A stretch of DNA of 64,000 nt from CAWUFC02 sp963921335 (GTDB lineage: Bacteria; Pseudomonadota; Gammaproteobacteria; Pseudomonadales; Halieaceae): the NCBI GenBank assembly GCA_963921335.3, contig CAWUFC020000001.1, positions 2,418,001 through 2,482,000 of the forward strand. Direction: 5' to 3'. Every line of letters begins with the position of its first letter. The stretch's first letter is position 1. The notes under the pieces are model-generated. The model was not told the origin of the DNA. It saw only the letters and a program-made list of their open reading frames with translations, and made no database searches. Positions 17,784 to 25,622 of this stretch are shown here, piece after piece. The position numbers were made by a program, and so were the translations under genes.

Positions 17784-19565
17784 GTGAAACCTACCGATAT
17801 TAGTAACCCCGAGTACTTCCACAAGGTGGTGGACTGCCAGTACGCCTGTCCCGCCCACACCCCGGTACCCGAGTACATTCGCCTGATTGCCGCTGAGCGC
17901 TATGACGACGCCTACATGATCAACTGGGAGTCCAATGTATTCCCGGGTGTATTGGGGCGTACCTGTGACCGGCCCTGCGAACCGGCCTGCCGTCGTGGTC
18001 GGGTTGAGGAGGAGCCTGTTGCCATTTGCCGCCTCAAACGGGTGGCTGCTGACAACAAGACCGACGACGCCATTCTGGCCCGCATGCCGAAGATTCCGAA
18101 GAAGAAAAACGGCAAAAAGATTGCCCTGATTGGCGGTGGCCCCGCGTCTCTGACGGTGGCGCGTGACCTTGCGCCCCTGGGTTATGAGCTGCATCTCTAT
18201 GACGAGCAGATCGAAGGCGGCGGCATGATGCTGAGCCAGATCCCGGCCTTCCGTCTGCCCATTGAAGTGCTGCGCCAGGAGGTGAACTACATTCTCGATA
18301 TGGGTGTGGTCACCACCTTCGACCATTACGTTGACAGCCTCAAGGCTGTGCTCGAGAAGGATTACGATGCGATTTTTGTAGGTACAGGCGCTCCCCAGGG
18401 CAAGGACCTGCCCAAGCTTCCTGGTCGACAGGAAGCAGACGCCAATATCCATATCGGTATTAACTTCCTCGCCAATGTGGCCTTTGAGCACCGCGATACT
18501 ATCGGCAAAAAGGTACTGGTTCTGGGTGGTGGTAATACCGCCATGGACTGCTGCCGAACCGCTCGCCGCCTCGGTGGCGAAGACGTGCGCGTGGTGGTGC
18601 GCTCACCGTTTGCTGATATGAAGGCGTCTCCCTGGGAGAAAGAAGACGCCATGCATGAAGACATCCCAATTTATGACAACCATGTGCCCAAGGAATTTGT
18701 CGTCGAAGACGGCAAGCTGGTGGGCATGAAGTTTGAGAAGGTAGAGGCCGTCTACGACGAAGAGGGTAATCGCGAGCTGGTACCCACCGGTGAAGACCTG
18801 GTGTTCATGGAGTGTGACGATATACTCATGGCCATTGGCCAGGACAATGCCTTCCCCTGGATTGAGCAGGACATTGGTATGGAATTCGGCAAGTGGGACA
18901 TGCCGGTGGTCGACGAAGTCACCTTCCAGTCAACACTGGAGAACGTGTTCTTCGGTGGTGATGCGGCTTTCGGGCCAGAGAACGTGATTACCGCAGTCGC
19001 CCATGGGCATCAGGCGGCCGTGTCCATCGACCTGTTCTGTCGTGGCGAGGATGTTAAAAACCGCCTCGCACCCGGAGTCAATCTGGGCAGTACCAAGATG
19101 GGTATTCACGAGTGGAGCTACGACAACGCCATTGAGGCTGATCTGCGCTACGTGGTGCCCCAGGCCGACAAGAACAAGACCCTGCAAGATCGAAAGATGG
19201 AGGTCGAACTCGGTTTCGATGCGGCTACCGGTTTCAAGGAGGCCCAGCGCTGCCTGAACTGCGATGTGCAGACGGTTTTCCAGGAAGCACGGTGTATTGA
19301 GTGCGATGCCTGCGTCGACATCTGCCCCACAGATTGCATTACCTTCACACCTAACGCCAAAGAAGAGACGCTGCGCACTCAGCTGTCTGCGCCGGCGGGC
19401 AACCTCGCCCAGGACCTCTATGTGTCCGAGGACTTGCCGACTCAGCGCGTGATGGTGAAAGACGAAAACGTATGCCTGCACTGCGGGCTATGCGCGGAAC
19501 GCTGTCCCACGACCGCCTGGGATATGCAGAAGTTTCTCTACAATGTGACCAAGGCGGGGAACTGA
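17784..19565 (+). CDS. GltD-like FAD/NAD(P) oxidoreductase with C-terminal 2x[4Fe-4S] ferredoxin domain
   Basis: Probable electron-transfer partner of the 2-oxoacid oxidoreductase encoded next. N-terminal GltD/DPD-like domain with cysteine motifs CQYAC and CDRPCEPACRRG (about residues 18-75), an FAD-binding motif (IALIGGGPASLTVA, near 113), a second nucleotide-binding motif (VLVLGGGNTAMDCCRTARR, near 248), and a C-terminal ferredoxin module with two clusters: CIECDACVDICPTDC and CLHCGLCAERCP. It is 593 residues, longer than a plain GltD. Start is GTG after AGGG. There is no glutamate synthase large subunit nearby, so an annotation as glutamate synthase small subunit would mislead. Role inferred from domains and context. 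Confidence 0.88.
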   Translation: MKPTDISNPEYFHKVVDCQYACPAHTPVPEYIRLIAAERYDDAYMINWESNVFPGVLGRTCDRPCEPACRRGRVEEEPVAICRLKRVAADNKTDDAILARMPKIPKKKNGKKIALIGGGPASLTVARDLAPLGYELHLYDEQIEGGGMMLSQIPAFRLPIEVLRQEVNYILDMGVVTTFDHYVDSLKAVLEKDYDAIFVGTGAPQGKDLPKLPGRQEADANIHIGINFLANVAFEHRDTIGKKVLVLGGGNTAMDCCRTARRLGGEDVRVVVRSPFADMKASPWEKEDAMHEDIPIYDNHVPKEFVVEDGKLVGMKFEKVEAVYDEEGNRELVPTGEDLVFMECDDILMAIGQDNAFPWIEQDIGMEFGKWDMPVVDEVTFQSTLENVFFGGDAAFGPENVITAVAHGHQAAVSIDLFCRGEDVKNRLAPGVNLGSTKMGIHEWSYDNAIEADLRYVVPQADKNKTLQDRKMEVELGFDAATGFKEAQRCLNCDVQTVFQEARCIECDACVDICPTDCITFTPNAKEETLRTQLSAPAGNLAQDLYVSEDLPTQRVMVKDENVCLHCGLCAERCPTTAWDMQKFLYNVTKAGN

Positions 19566-19566
19566 T

Positions 19567-21420
19567 ATGAAGACTATTTCCGCCGTTAACGATTTTGTCA
19601 TCAAGTTTGCGAACGTGAATGGCACCGGCTCGGCCAGTGCCAACAACCTGTTTGCCAAGGCGCTGTTCCGCATGGGGCTGCCGGTATCGCCTAAGAACAT
19701 CTTCCCCTCCAATATTCAGGGGCTGCCGACCTGGTACGAAGTGCGGGTCAGCGAAAAAGGCTATCTGGGCCGCCGGGATGGGGTAGACATCATGCTCAGC
19801 GTGAACCCCCAGAGCATGCCGCAGGATATCCAGGAAGTGGAGAGCGGTGGCTACTTCATCTATGACAACACCAAGCCCCTGGATTTGCGCCTGGTGCGCA
19901 ACGATGTGCACATCATCGGCCTGCCGCTGACTAAGATCTGTAATCGCGAGTACACGGATCCCCGTCAACGCCAGCTGTTCAAGAACGTGATTTACGTGGG
20001 CGCGCTGGCGGCTTTGCTGGACATTGATTTCGGTGTCATTACCAAGCTGGTGGGTGATCAGTTCAAAGGTAAGGAGAAGCTGGTAGCACCGAACATCCAT
20101 GCGCTGGAGTTAGGGCACCAGTACGCGCTTGAGAATTTCGACTGCCCGCTGTCCATTCGCGTGGAAAAGCGGGACCTCGTTGGCGATTCCATTTTGATCG
20201 ATGGCAACAGTGCCTTGGGTCTGGGCGCCATCTATGGCGGTGCCACCATGGCGGCCTGGTATCCCATTACCCCCTCTACATCCGTGGTGGAGGCTTTTGA
20301 AAAATACTGTAAGCGCATGCGTATCGATCCCGGTAGTGGTCAGAAGAACTACGCTATCGTGCAGGCCGAGGACGAACTGGCGGCGATTGGTATGGTGATT
20401 GGTGCCAGTTGGAACGGCGCACGTTCTTTCACCGCGACCAGTGGTCCTGGCATTTCACTGATGTCCGAGTTTCTGGGCCTGGCTTACTTTGCCGAGATTC
20501 CCACGGTGCTGATTGACGTGCAGCGGGCCGGCCCTTCAACGGGCATGCCGACACGCACCCAGCAGTCTGATGTGCTGTCCTGTGCCTATGCATCCCATGG
20601 TGATACCAAGCAAGTGCTGCTGTTTCCGTCATCGCCGAAAGAGTGCTTCGACATGACTGCCGATGGCTTTGACCTGGCGGAGCGGCTTCAAACCCCGATC
20701 ATTATCCTGACCGACCTCGACCTGGGGATGAATGACAATATGTCAGAACCCTTCGAGTGGGACGACGAGCGCGAGTACGATCGCGGCAAGGTCCTGTCTG
20801 CTGAAGACCTCGACAATATGGATGAATTCGGTCGCTACCTGGATGTGGATCTGGATGCGATCTGTTACCGCACCTATCCCGGTACCCATCCCACCAAGGG
20901 GGCGTTCTTTACCCGCGGTACCAGCCGCGATGAATACGCGGTGTATACCGAGAGCGGTGAGGCCTATGAGCGCAACATGCACCGCCTGATGGCGAAGTGG
21001 GAAACCGCCAAGGGCTACGTGCCGGCGCCTATCACCATTCCGGCGGACAAACCCACGGATTACGGCGTGATCTTTTACGGCACCAGCGAGGCCTCTAGCC
21101 TTGAAGCCCTGGATTACCTGGCGGCGGAAGGTGTCTACATCGACGCCATGCGTGTTCGCTCTTTCCCCTTCAATGACGAGGTGGAGAACTTTATCGACAG
21201 TCACGAGCGCACCTTTGTGATTGAACAGAATCGGGATGCCCAGCTGCGAACCCTGCTCATGGCGGAGTTTGAGTTTGGCCCTGACAAGCTGAAGTCAGTG
21301 CTTTGTTTTGACGGCACGCCAATCAGTGCCTGCAATATTCGCAAACAGATTTTGCAGCAGATACCGGGCAGCAACGTCACCCCTCTGCGCCGTGAAACTG
21401 CCTCCGGAGAAGCCTCATGA
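19567..21420 (+). CDS. 2-oxoacid:acceptor oxidoreductase, fused gamma/alpha subunit
   Basis: Part of a thiamine-diphosphate enzyme that oxidatively decarboxylates a 2-oxoacid with CoA (or runs the reverse). Residues about 1-190 form the gamma domain (VNGTGSASANNLFAKAL; LPTWYEVRVSEKGYLG), and about 210-600 the alpha/pyrimidine-binding domain with the substrate motif YPITPST near 231 and GPGISLMSEFLGLAYFAEIPTV. The fused gamma-alpha layout matches the KorA type known from 2-oxoglutarate:ferredoxin oxidoreductases. It starts one base after the flavoprotein gene stop and overlaps the beta gene by 4 bases. Substrate is not proven: 2-oxoglutarate is likely, others possible. Confidence 0.9.
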   Translation: MKTISAVNDFVIKFANVNGTGSASANNLFAKALFRMGLPVSPKNIFPSNIQGLPTWYEVRVSEKGYLGRRDGVDIMLSVNPQSMPQDIQEVESGGYFIYDNTKPLDLRLVRNDVHIIGLPLTKICNREYTDPRQRQLFKNVIYVGALAALLDIDFGVITKLVGDQFKGKEKLVAPNIHALELGHQYALENFDCPLSIRVEKRDLVGDSILIDGNSALGLGAIYGGATMAAWYPITPSTSVVEAFEKYCKRMRIDPGSGQKNYAIVQAEDELAAIGMVIGASWNGARSFTATSGPGISLMSEFLGLAYFAEIPTVLIDVQRAGPSTGMPTRTQQSDVLSCAYASHGDTKQVLLFPSSPKECFDMTADGFDLAERLQTPIIILTDLDLGMNDNMSEPFEWDDEREYDRGKVLSAEDLDNMDEFGRYLDVDLDAICYRTYPGTHPTKGAFFTRGTSRDEYAVYTESGEAYERNMHRLMAKWETAKGYVPAPITIPADKPTDYGVIFYGTSEASSLEALDYLAAEGVYIDAMRVRSFPFNDEVENFIDSHERTFVIEQNRDAQLRTLLMAEFEFGPDKLKSVLCFDGTPISACNIRKQILQQIPGSNVTPLRRETASGEAS

Positions 21421-22469
21421 GTTACATCACCCCGAAATTCCGTCATCCGGAACTCCCGGTCAACGAGCTGGGTTACACCAAGGCCGACTACGAGGGCTCC
21501 ATTTCGACCCTGTGTGCCGGTTGCGGGCATGACTCTATCAGCGGGGCGATCGTGAAGGCGGTGCACGAGCTGTCCATTGAGCCGCATAAGATCGCCAAGA
21601 TTTCAGGAATTGGTTGTTCGTCCAAGACACCCACCTATTTCCTGGGCAAATCCCACGGTTTCAATTCTGTGCATGGGCGTATGCCATCTGTCGCAACCGG
21701 CGCCAGTATGGCCAACCGTGATCTGACCTACCTGGCTGTCTCCGGTGACGGCGATACTGCCTCAATTGGTATGGGCCAGTTCACTCACGCCATCCGCCGT
21801 AATCTGAACATGGTGTACATCGTCATGAACAACGGGTGCTACGGGCTGACCAAAGGACAGGATTCGGCCACTGCCGACGAGGGCTCAGCCAGTAAGAAGG
21901 GCGATCCCAACCCCTTTGGTGCCATTGACCTCTGTGCCACGGCCCTGTCATTGGGCGCCACGTTCGTGGCCCGCAGTTTTTCCGGCGACAAAGAGCAACT
22001 GGTGCCGCTGATCAAGGCGGGCATTACCCACCAGGGCTTCGCCCTGATCGATGTGATTTCTCCCTGCGTAACCTTCAACAACAACGATGGCTCTACCAAG
22101 GCCTACGAGTTTGTTCGTGAACACACTGAGGCTACCGGCACCATCGACTTCGTGCCCATGCGCCAGGAAATTACGGCCCAGTACCAGCCTGGCACCTCCA
22201 ACGAGGTGACCATGCATGACGGCTCGGTGATTCACCTGCACAAGCTGGCGGAGGGCCTGGATCCTTTTGATCGCGGCTCAGCCATGTCTATCATGGAAAA
22301 ACACCGCAGTGCAGGGCAGATCCTCACGGGGCTGATCTACATGGACAAGAATTCCCACGACCTGCATGAGGCCCTGGATACGGTCCCCAGGCCGCTGAAT
22401 CAGCTGGGTCCGGAAGAGTTGTGCCCGGGCAGTAAAGTGCTGGAGAACATCAACGCTTCATTGCGCTAG
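21417..22469 (+). CDS. 2-oxoacid:acceptor oxidoreductase, TPP-binding beta subunit
   Basis: Beta subunit of 350 residues that binds thiamine diphosphate and one [4Fe-4S] cluster. Cluster ligands are visible as Cys33 and Cys36 (CAGCGH), Cys67 (SGIGCSS) and Cys217 (VISPC). The TPP motif is SGDGD at 109-113 followed by NNGCYGLTKGQ. With all four ligands present the enzyme should be active. ATGA overlap with the alpha gene indicates translational coupling. Together with the upstream flavoprotein this makes a complete path 2-oxoacid, cluster, ferredoxin domain, FAD, NAD(P). Confidence 0.92.
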   Translation: MSYITPKFRHPELPVNELGYTKADYEGSISTLCAGCGHDSISGAIVKAVHELSIEPHKIAKISGIGCSSKTPTYFLGKSHGFNSVHGRMPSVATGASMANRDLTYLAVSGDGDTASIGMGQFTHAIRRNLNMVYIVMNNGCYGLTKGQDSATADEGSASKKGDPNPFGAIDLCATALSLGATFVARSFSGDKEQLVPLIKAGITHQGFALIDVISPCVTFNNNDGSTKAYEFVREHTEATGTIDFVPMRQEITAQYQPGTSNEVTMHDGSVIHLHKLAEGLDPFDRGSAMSIMEKHRSAGQILTGLIYMDKNSHDLHEALDTVPRPLNQLGPEELCPGSKVLENINASLR

Positions 22470-22477
22470 CGCGTCAG

Positions 22478-22511
22478 GTGTCATAATTTTGCAATATTCT
22501 GCGCTTCTAAT
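22478..22511 (+). promoter_or_regulatory. Pho box and -10 of phoBR
   Basis: Two PhoB half-sites 11 bases apart: GTGTCAT (22478-22484) and TTGCAAT (22489-22495), compared with the known consensus CTGTCAT-N4-CTGTCAT. A -10-like TCTAAT lies at 22506-22511, exactly 10 bases after the box, as expected where PhoB replaces the -35 contact. It shares 13 identical bases with the pstS box. Suggests autoactivation of phoBR in phosphate starvation. Confidence 0.72.
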
Positions 22512-22545
22512 AGCAAGCGTGAGAAAATTGCAGAGTTAATGACAC

Positions 22546-23253
22546 ATGACTGAACGGACTGTTCTAATTGTTGATGATGAGTTCGCGATCCGCGACATGC
22601 TGCGCATGGCGTTGGAGATCGTGGATTATCGCTGCCTCGAAGCTGACAATATCAGGGATGCCTACCAGCTTGTCGTTGATGAGCGTCCCGACCTCGTGCT
22701 CCTCGATTGGATGTTGCCCGGCGGCAGCGGCATCGAGCTGTTGCGCAGGCTGAAGCGCAACGAGAGCACCAAAGAACTGCCAGTCATTATGCTGACTGCC
22801 AAAACGACCGAGGATAATGTCGTTCAAGGGCTCGACGTTGGTGCAGACGACTACATTACCAAGCCTTTCGCTCCCCGGGAGTTAATCGCCCGCGTAAGAG
22901 CCCTGCTGCGCCGCAGTGTGGGCGGCGAGGCTGATGATCGCCTGCAGGTGGCCGAACTTACAGTGGACGGAGAGAGCAAGCGGGTGTTTCTGGGTGGTGA
23001 CCTCCTGGAGATGGGCCCCACGGAATTTCGCCTGTTACAATTTTTTGTATCCCATCCCGAGCGAGCCTATACTCGCAGTCAGTTACTGGACCAGGTATGG
23101 GGCGCCAATGTCTATGTTGAAGAGCGCACCGTTGACGTCCACATTCGTCGATTACGCAAGGCGCTGACAACTGACACCATGGACTACAGCAACCTGATTC
23201 AAACGGTACGCGGTACCGGCTATCGATTTTCCTCTCGCGGTGTGCCTCTGTAG
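22546..23253 (+). CDS. phoB: Phosphate regulon response regulator PhoB
   Basis: Transcription factor activated by PhoR when phosphate is low. Receiver domain: acidic pair Asp10/Asp11, phospho-acceptor Asp54 in LLDWMLPG, Lys in TKPF. C-terminal winged helix of the OmpR class (about 130-235) with GPTEFRLLQFF, RSQLLDQVWG and RTVDVHIRRLRKAL. At 235 residues it is full length. Followed after two bases by phoR and in the same locus as pstSCAB-phoU, which supports PhoB rather than another OmpR-class regulator. Confidence 0.97.
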   Translation: MTERTVLIVDDEFAIRDMLRMALEIVDYRCLEADNIRDAYQLVVDERPDLVLLDWMLPGGSGIELLRRLKRNESTKELPVIMLTAKTTEDNVVQGLDVGADDYITKPFAPRELIARVRALLRRSVGGEADDRLQVAELTVDGESKRVFLGGDLLEMGPTEFRLLQFFVSHPERAYTRSQLLDQVWGANVYVEERTVDVHIRRLRKALTTDTMDYSNLIQTVRGTGYRFSSRGVPL

Positions 23254-23255
23254 CG

Positions 23256-24524
23256 ATGTTAGCTAACGGCTGGCAGGCAGAGCTGCGCCGATTCCTTCTG
23301 GTTTTGTCATCAGCCCTTTTACTGGGATGGGTGTTTAGTGCTGTTCCCTTGATGTTGGCCATCGCGGCGATCCTGGTGTTGCTGTACTGGATCAGGCAGT
23401 TCTATCGCGTCAGCCGCTGGCTATCTGACACTGAGGCAGAGCCGCCTGAGGCCAGCGGTATCTGGGGTCAGCTCTGGGACAGTATTTATCATCTGCAGCG
23501 GCGCGGGCGTGAAGAGAAATCCCGGCTCCAGACCGAGGTGAGCTATCTGCGTGATTCCTTTGCAGCCTTGCGTGAGGCGGCGGTCATGATTGATCCCGAG
23601 CGGCGCATCGAGTGGAGCAACACTGCTGCCGAGCGTTTGCTAGGGCTGCACTATCCGAAAGATCGCGGACAGGCCATTCTCAATCTCATGCGTATTCCCC
23701 GTTTTCATCAGTATGTTAGCAATGGTGACTTTTCCGAGCCTCTGTATATGGACGGCCCACAAGACGCGACCTTGCGGCTGCAGATCGAGATCACGCCGTT
23801 CGGGCGGGGTAGCCTGCTGGTACTGGCCCGGGATGTCACCCGTGAGGAACAACTGGGTGAGATGCGGCGCGAATTTGTTGCTAATGTGTCTCACGAGCTG
23901 AGAACGCCACTGACGGTCATTACAGGCTATCTGCACACAATGATCGATCATGGCATGGCGGGAGATGAGCGCCTTGAGCGCCCGCTGATGCAGATGCAGG
24001 AACAATCCCAGCGGATGGAAAGCCTGCTCAAGGACTTGTTGTGGTTGTCACAACTGGAGTCAGATGAGCTGGTTCCGGAGCAATCCGCGATTGATATGGT
24101 GGAGCTGATTGGGGAGATCCAGCAGCATTTTGGTGATGCCTATCCTGATCGCTCAATAGAGGTCAACGGCGAGAGCTCAGAACGGGTTATTGGTGATCAT
24201 CGGCAGCTCTACAGTGCCGTGAGCAACCTGGTGATGAATGCGCTCAAGTACAGCGATGACGTTATTAAACTGTCGTGGCGACAGCAGAATGATGAGCTTA
24301 TTCTCGCTGTTAGTGACCGGGGCCCTGGGATTGACCCGGTGCATCTGCCGCGATTAACTGAGCGCTTCTACCGGGTGGACAAGAGTCGCTCGCTGGAGAC
24401 GGGCGGCACCGGTCTGGGTCTGGCTATCGTTAAACATGTGCTTTGTGGTCACAAAGCACACCTGGAGATAAGCAGCGAACTTGGCGTTGGCAGTGAATTT
24501 CGCTGTCATTTTCCTTTGTCATAA
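23256..24524 (+). CDS. phoR: Phosphate regulon sensor histidine kinase PhoR
   Basis: Membrane sensor kinase that phosphorylates PhoB. Two close membrane helices at about residues 12-50, a PAS domain (about 100-195: AAVMIDPERRIEWSNTAAERLLG), the H-box ANVSHELRTPLT with the phospho-His near 212, N-box NLVMNALKYS, G boxes DRGPGID and GGTGLGLAIV. At 422 residues it is close to the E. coli length. It has almost no periplasmic loop, consistent with sensing through PstSCAB-PhoU. Its stop codon lies inside the pstS Pho box. Confidence 0.96.
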   Translation: MLANGWQAELRRFLLVLSSALLLGWVFSAVPLMLAIAAILVLLYWIRQFYRVSRWLSDTEAEPPEASGIWGQLWDSIYHLQRRGREEKSRLQTEVSYLRDSFAALREAAVMIDPERRIEWSNTAAERLLGLHYPKDRGQAILNLMRIPRFHQYVSNGDFSEPLYMDGPQDATLRLQIEITPFGRGSLLVLARDVTREEQLGEMRREFVANVSHELRTPLTVITGYLHTMIDHGMAGDERLERPLMQMQEQSQRMESLLKDLLWLSQLESDELVPEQSAIDMVELIGEIQQHFGDAYPDRSIEVNGESSERVIGDHRQLYSAVSNLVMNALKYSDDVIKLSWRQQNDELILAVSDRGPGIDPVHLPRLTERFYRVDKSRSLETGGTGLGLAIVKHVLCGHKAHLEISSELGVGSEFRCHFPLS

Positions 24525-24549
24525 TTTTGTAACAAATTGGTCTTATGGT
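24503..24549 (+). promoter_or_regulatory. Pho box and -10 of pstS, overlapping the phoR stop
   Basis: Half-sites TTGTCAT (24516-24522) and TTGTAAC (24527-24533) are 11 bases apart; an additional perfect CTGTCAT lies at 24503-24509. A -10-like TATGGT is at 24544-24549, 10 bases after the box. The phoR TAA (24522-24524) falls inside the box, so operator and coding end share bases. Expected to drive pstSCAB-phoU strongly when phosphate is scarce. Confidence 0.78.
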
Positions 24550-24580
24550 GTGCTGAAATCTCACCAGTTTGGAGAATTGG

Positions 24581-25558
24581 ATGAAAAACAAAGCACTTGC
24601 TCGTATTGCAGCGGTGGCGGTATCCCTGAGTTTTGGGCTGTCTGGGCAGGCCAATGCGGCTGTTGACCCCAATCTGCCGGTCTACGAAACGGCCAGTGGC
24701 GTGTCAGGTAACCTGTCCAGCGTAGGTTCAGATACCCTGGCTAACCTGATGACCCTCTGGGCCGAAGGTTTCAAGCGCGAATACCCTAATGTAAACATCC
24801 AGATCCAGGCCGCCGGTTCTTCCACCGCACCCCCGGCTCTGACGGAGGCTACCTCCAACTTCGGTCCGATGAGCCGCAAGATGAAGGACAAGGAAATCGA
24901 GGCCTTTGAAAACCGCTATGGTTATAAGCCTACTGCGGTGCCCGTCGCGATCGACGCCCTTGCCGTGTATGTACACAAGGACAATCCGATTGAAAACATG
25001 ACCATCGCCGATGTGGATGCTGTTTTCTCCTCAACGCGAAAGTGTGGCGCGACGACTGATGCGAAGTCCTGGGGTGACCTGGGCCTGGACGGCAGCTGGG
25101 AGCACCGCGATATCCAGTTGTTTGGTCGGAACTCGGTGTCAGGGACTTATGGTTACTTTAAGAAGAAGGCCCTGTGTAAGGGCGACTTCAAAAACACGGT
25201 GAATGAGCAGCCTGGATCCGCGTCTGTGGTGCAGTCTGTATCCACCTCGGTCAACGGTATTGGCTATTCCGGCATTGGCTATCGGACGTCGAGCGTTCGC
25301 GCCGTACCGCTAGCGAAGAAGGCTGGCGGGGAGTTTGTTGAAGCCACGCCCGCTAACGCGGTTGATGGCAGCTACCCCTTATCCCGCTTTCTCTATGTAT
25401 ATGTGAACAAGGCGCCGAATAAGCCTCTGGCCCCACTGGAGCGTGAGTTCATCAAACTGGTGTTGTCCCAGCAGGGTCAGAAGGTTGTGCTCAAGGACGG
25501 TTACGTGCCACTACCAGCCAGCGTGGCTGAACGTACCCTGAAGCAACTGGGTATTTAA
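24581..25558 (+). CDS. pstS: Periplasmic phosphate-binding protein PstS
   Basis: High-affinity phosphate receptor for the PstSCAB importer. The 325-residue protein has a signal peptide (MKNKALARIAAVAVSLSFG..., cleavage after ANA near residue 27), then VGSDTLANLMTLW, AAGSSTAPPALTEATSNFGPMSRKM and FGRNSVSGTYGYFKK, the anion-binding segments of this class. The ATG at 24581 is chosen over an upstream in-frame TTG because GGAG precedes it and the signal peptide begins there. A terminator follows before pstC. Confidence 0.96.
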   Translation: MKNKALARIAAVAVSLSFGLSGQANAAVDPNLPVYETASGVSGNLSSVGSDTLANLMTLWAEGFKREYPNVNIQIQAAGSSTAPPALTEATSNFGPMSRKMKDKEIEAFENRYGYKPTAVPVAIDALAVYVHKDNPIENMTIADVDAVFSSTRKCGATTDAKSWGDLGLDGSWEHRDIQLFGRNSVSGTYGYFKKKALCKGDFKNTVNEQPGSASVVQSVSTSVNGIGYSGIGYRTSSVRAVPLAKKAGGEFVEATPANAVDGSYPLSRFLYVYVNKAPNKPLAPLEREFIKLVLSQQGQKVVLKDGYVPLPASVAERTLKQLGI

Positions 25559-25582
25559 GGCACAATAAGTCATCAGGCAACA

Positions 25583-25604
25583 GGCCGCCCACGGGCGGCC
25601 TTTT
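25583..25604 (+). terminator. Hairpin between pstS and pstC
   Basis: A perfect 8-base stem, GGCCGCCC / GGGCGGCC, with a two-base AC loop, followed by TTTT. It lies 24 bases after the pstS stop and 18 bases before pstC. It probably stops part of the transcripts, so that the binding protein is made in excess over the membrane components. Confidence 0.8.
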
Positions 25605-25622
25605 GCGGTACCGGGACCCGAC

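Noticed and set aside
17784..19565. Glutamate synthase small subunit
   Set aside because: There is no large GltB gene nearby, the protein has an extra two-cluster ferredoxin module, and it is coupled with a 2-oxoacid oxidoreductase.
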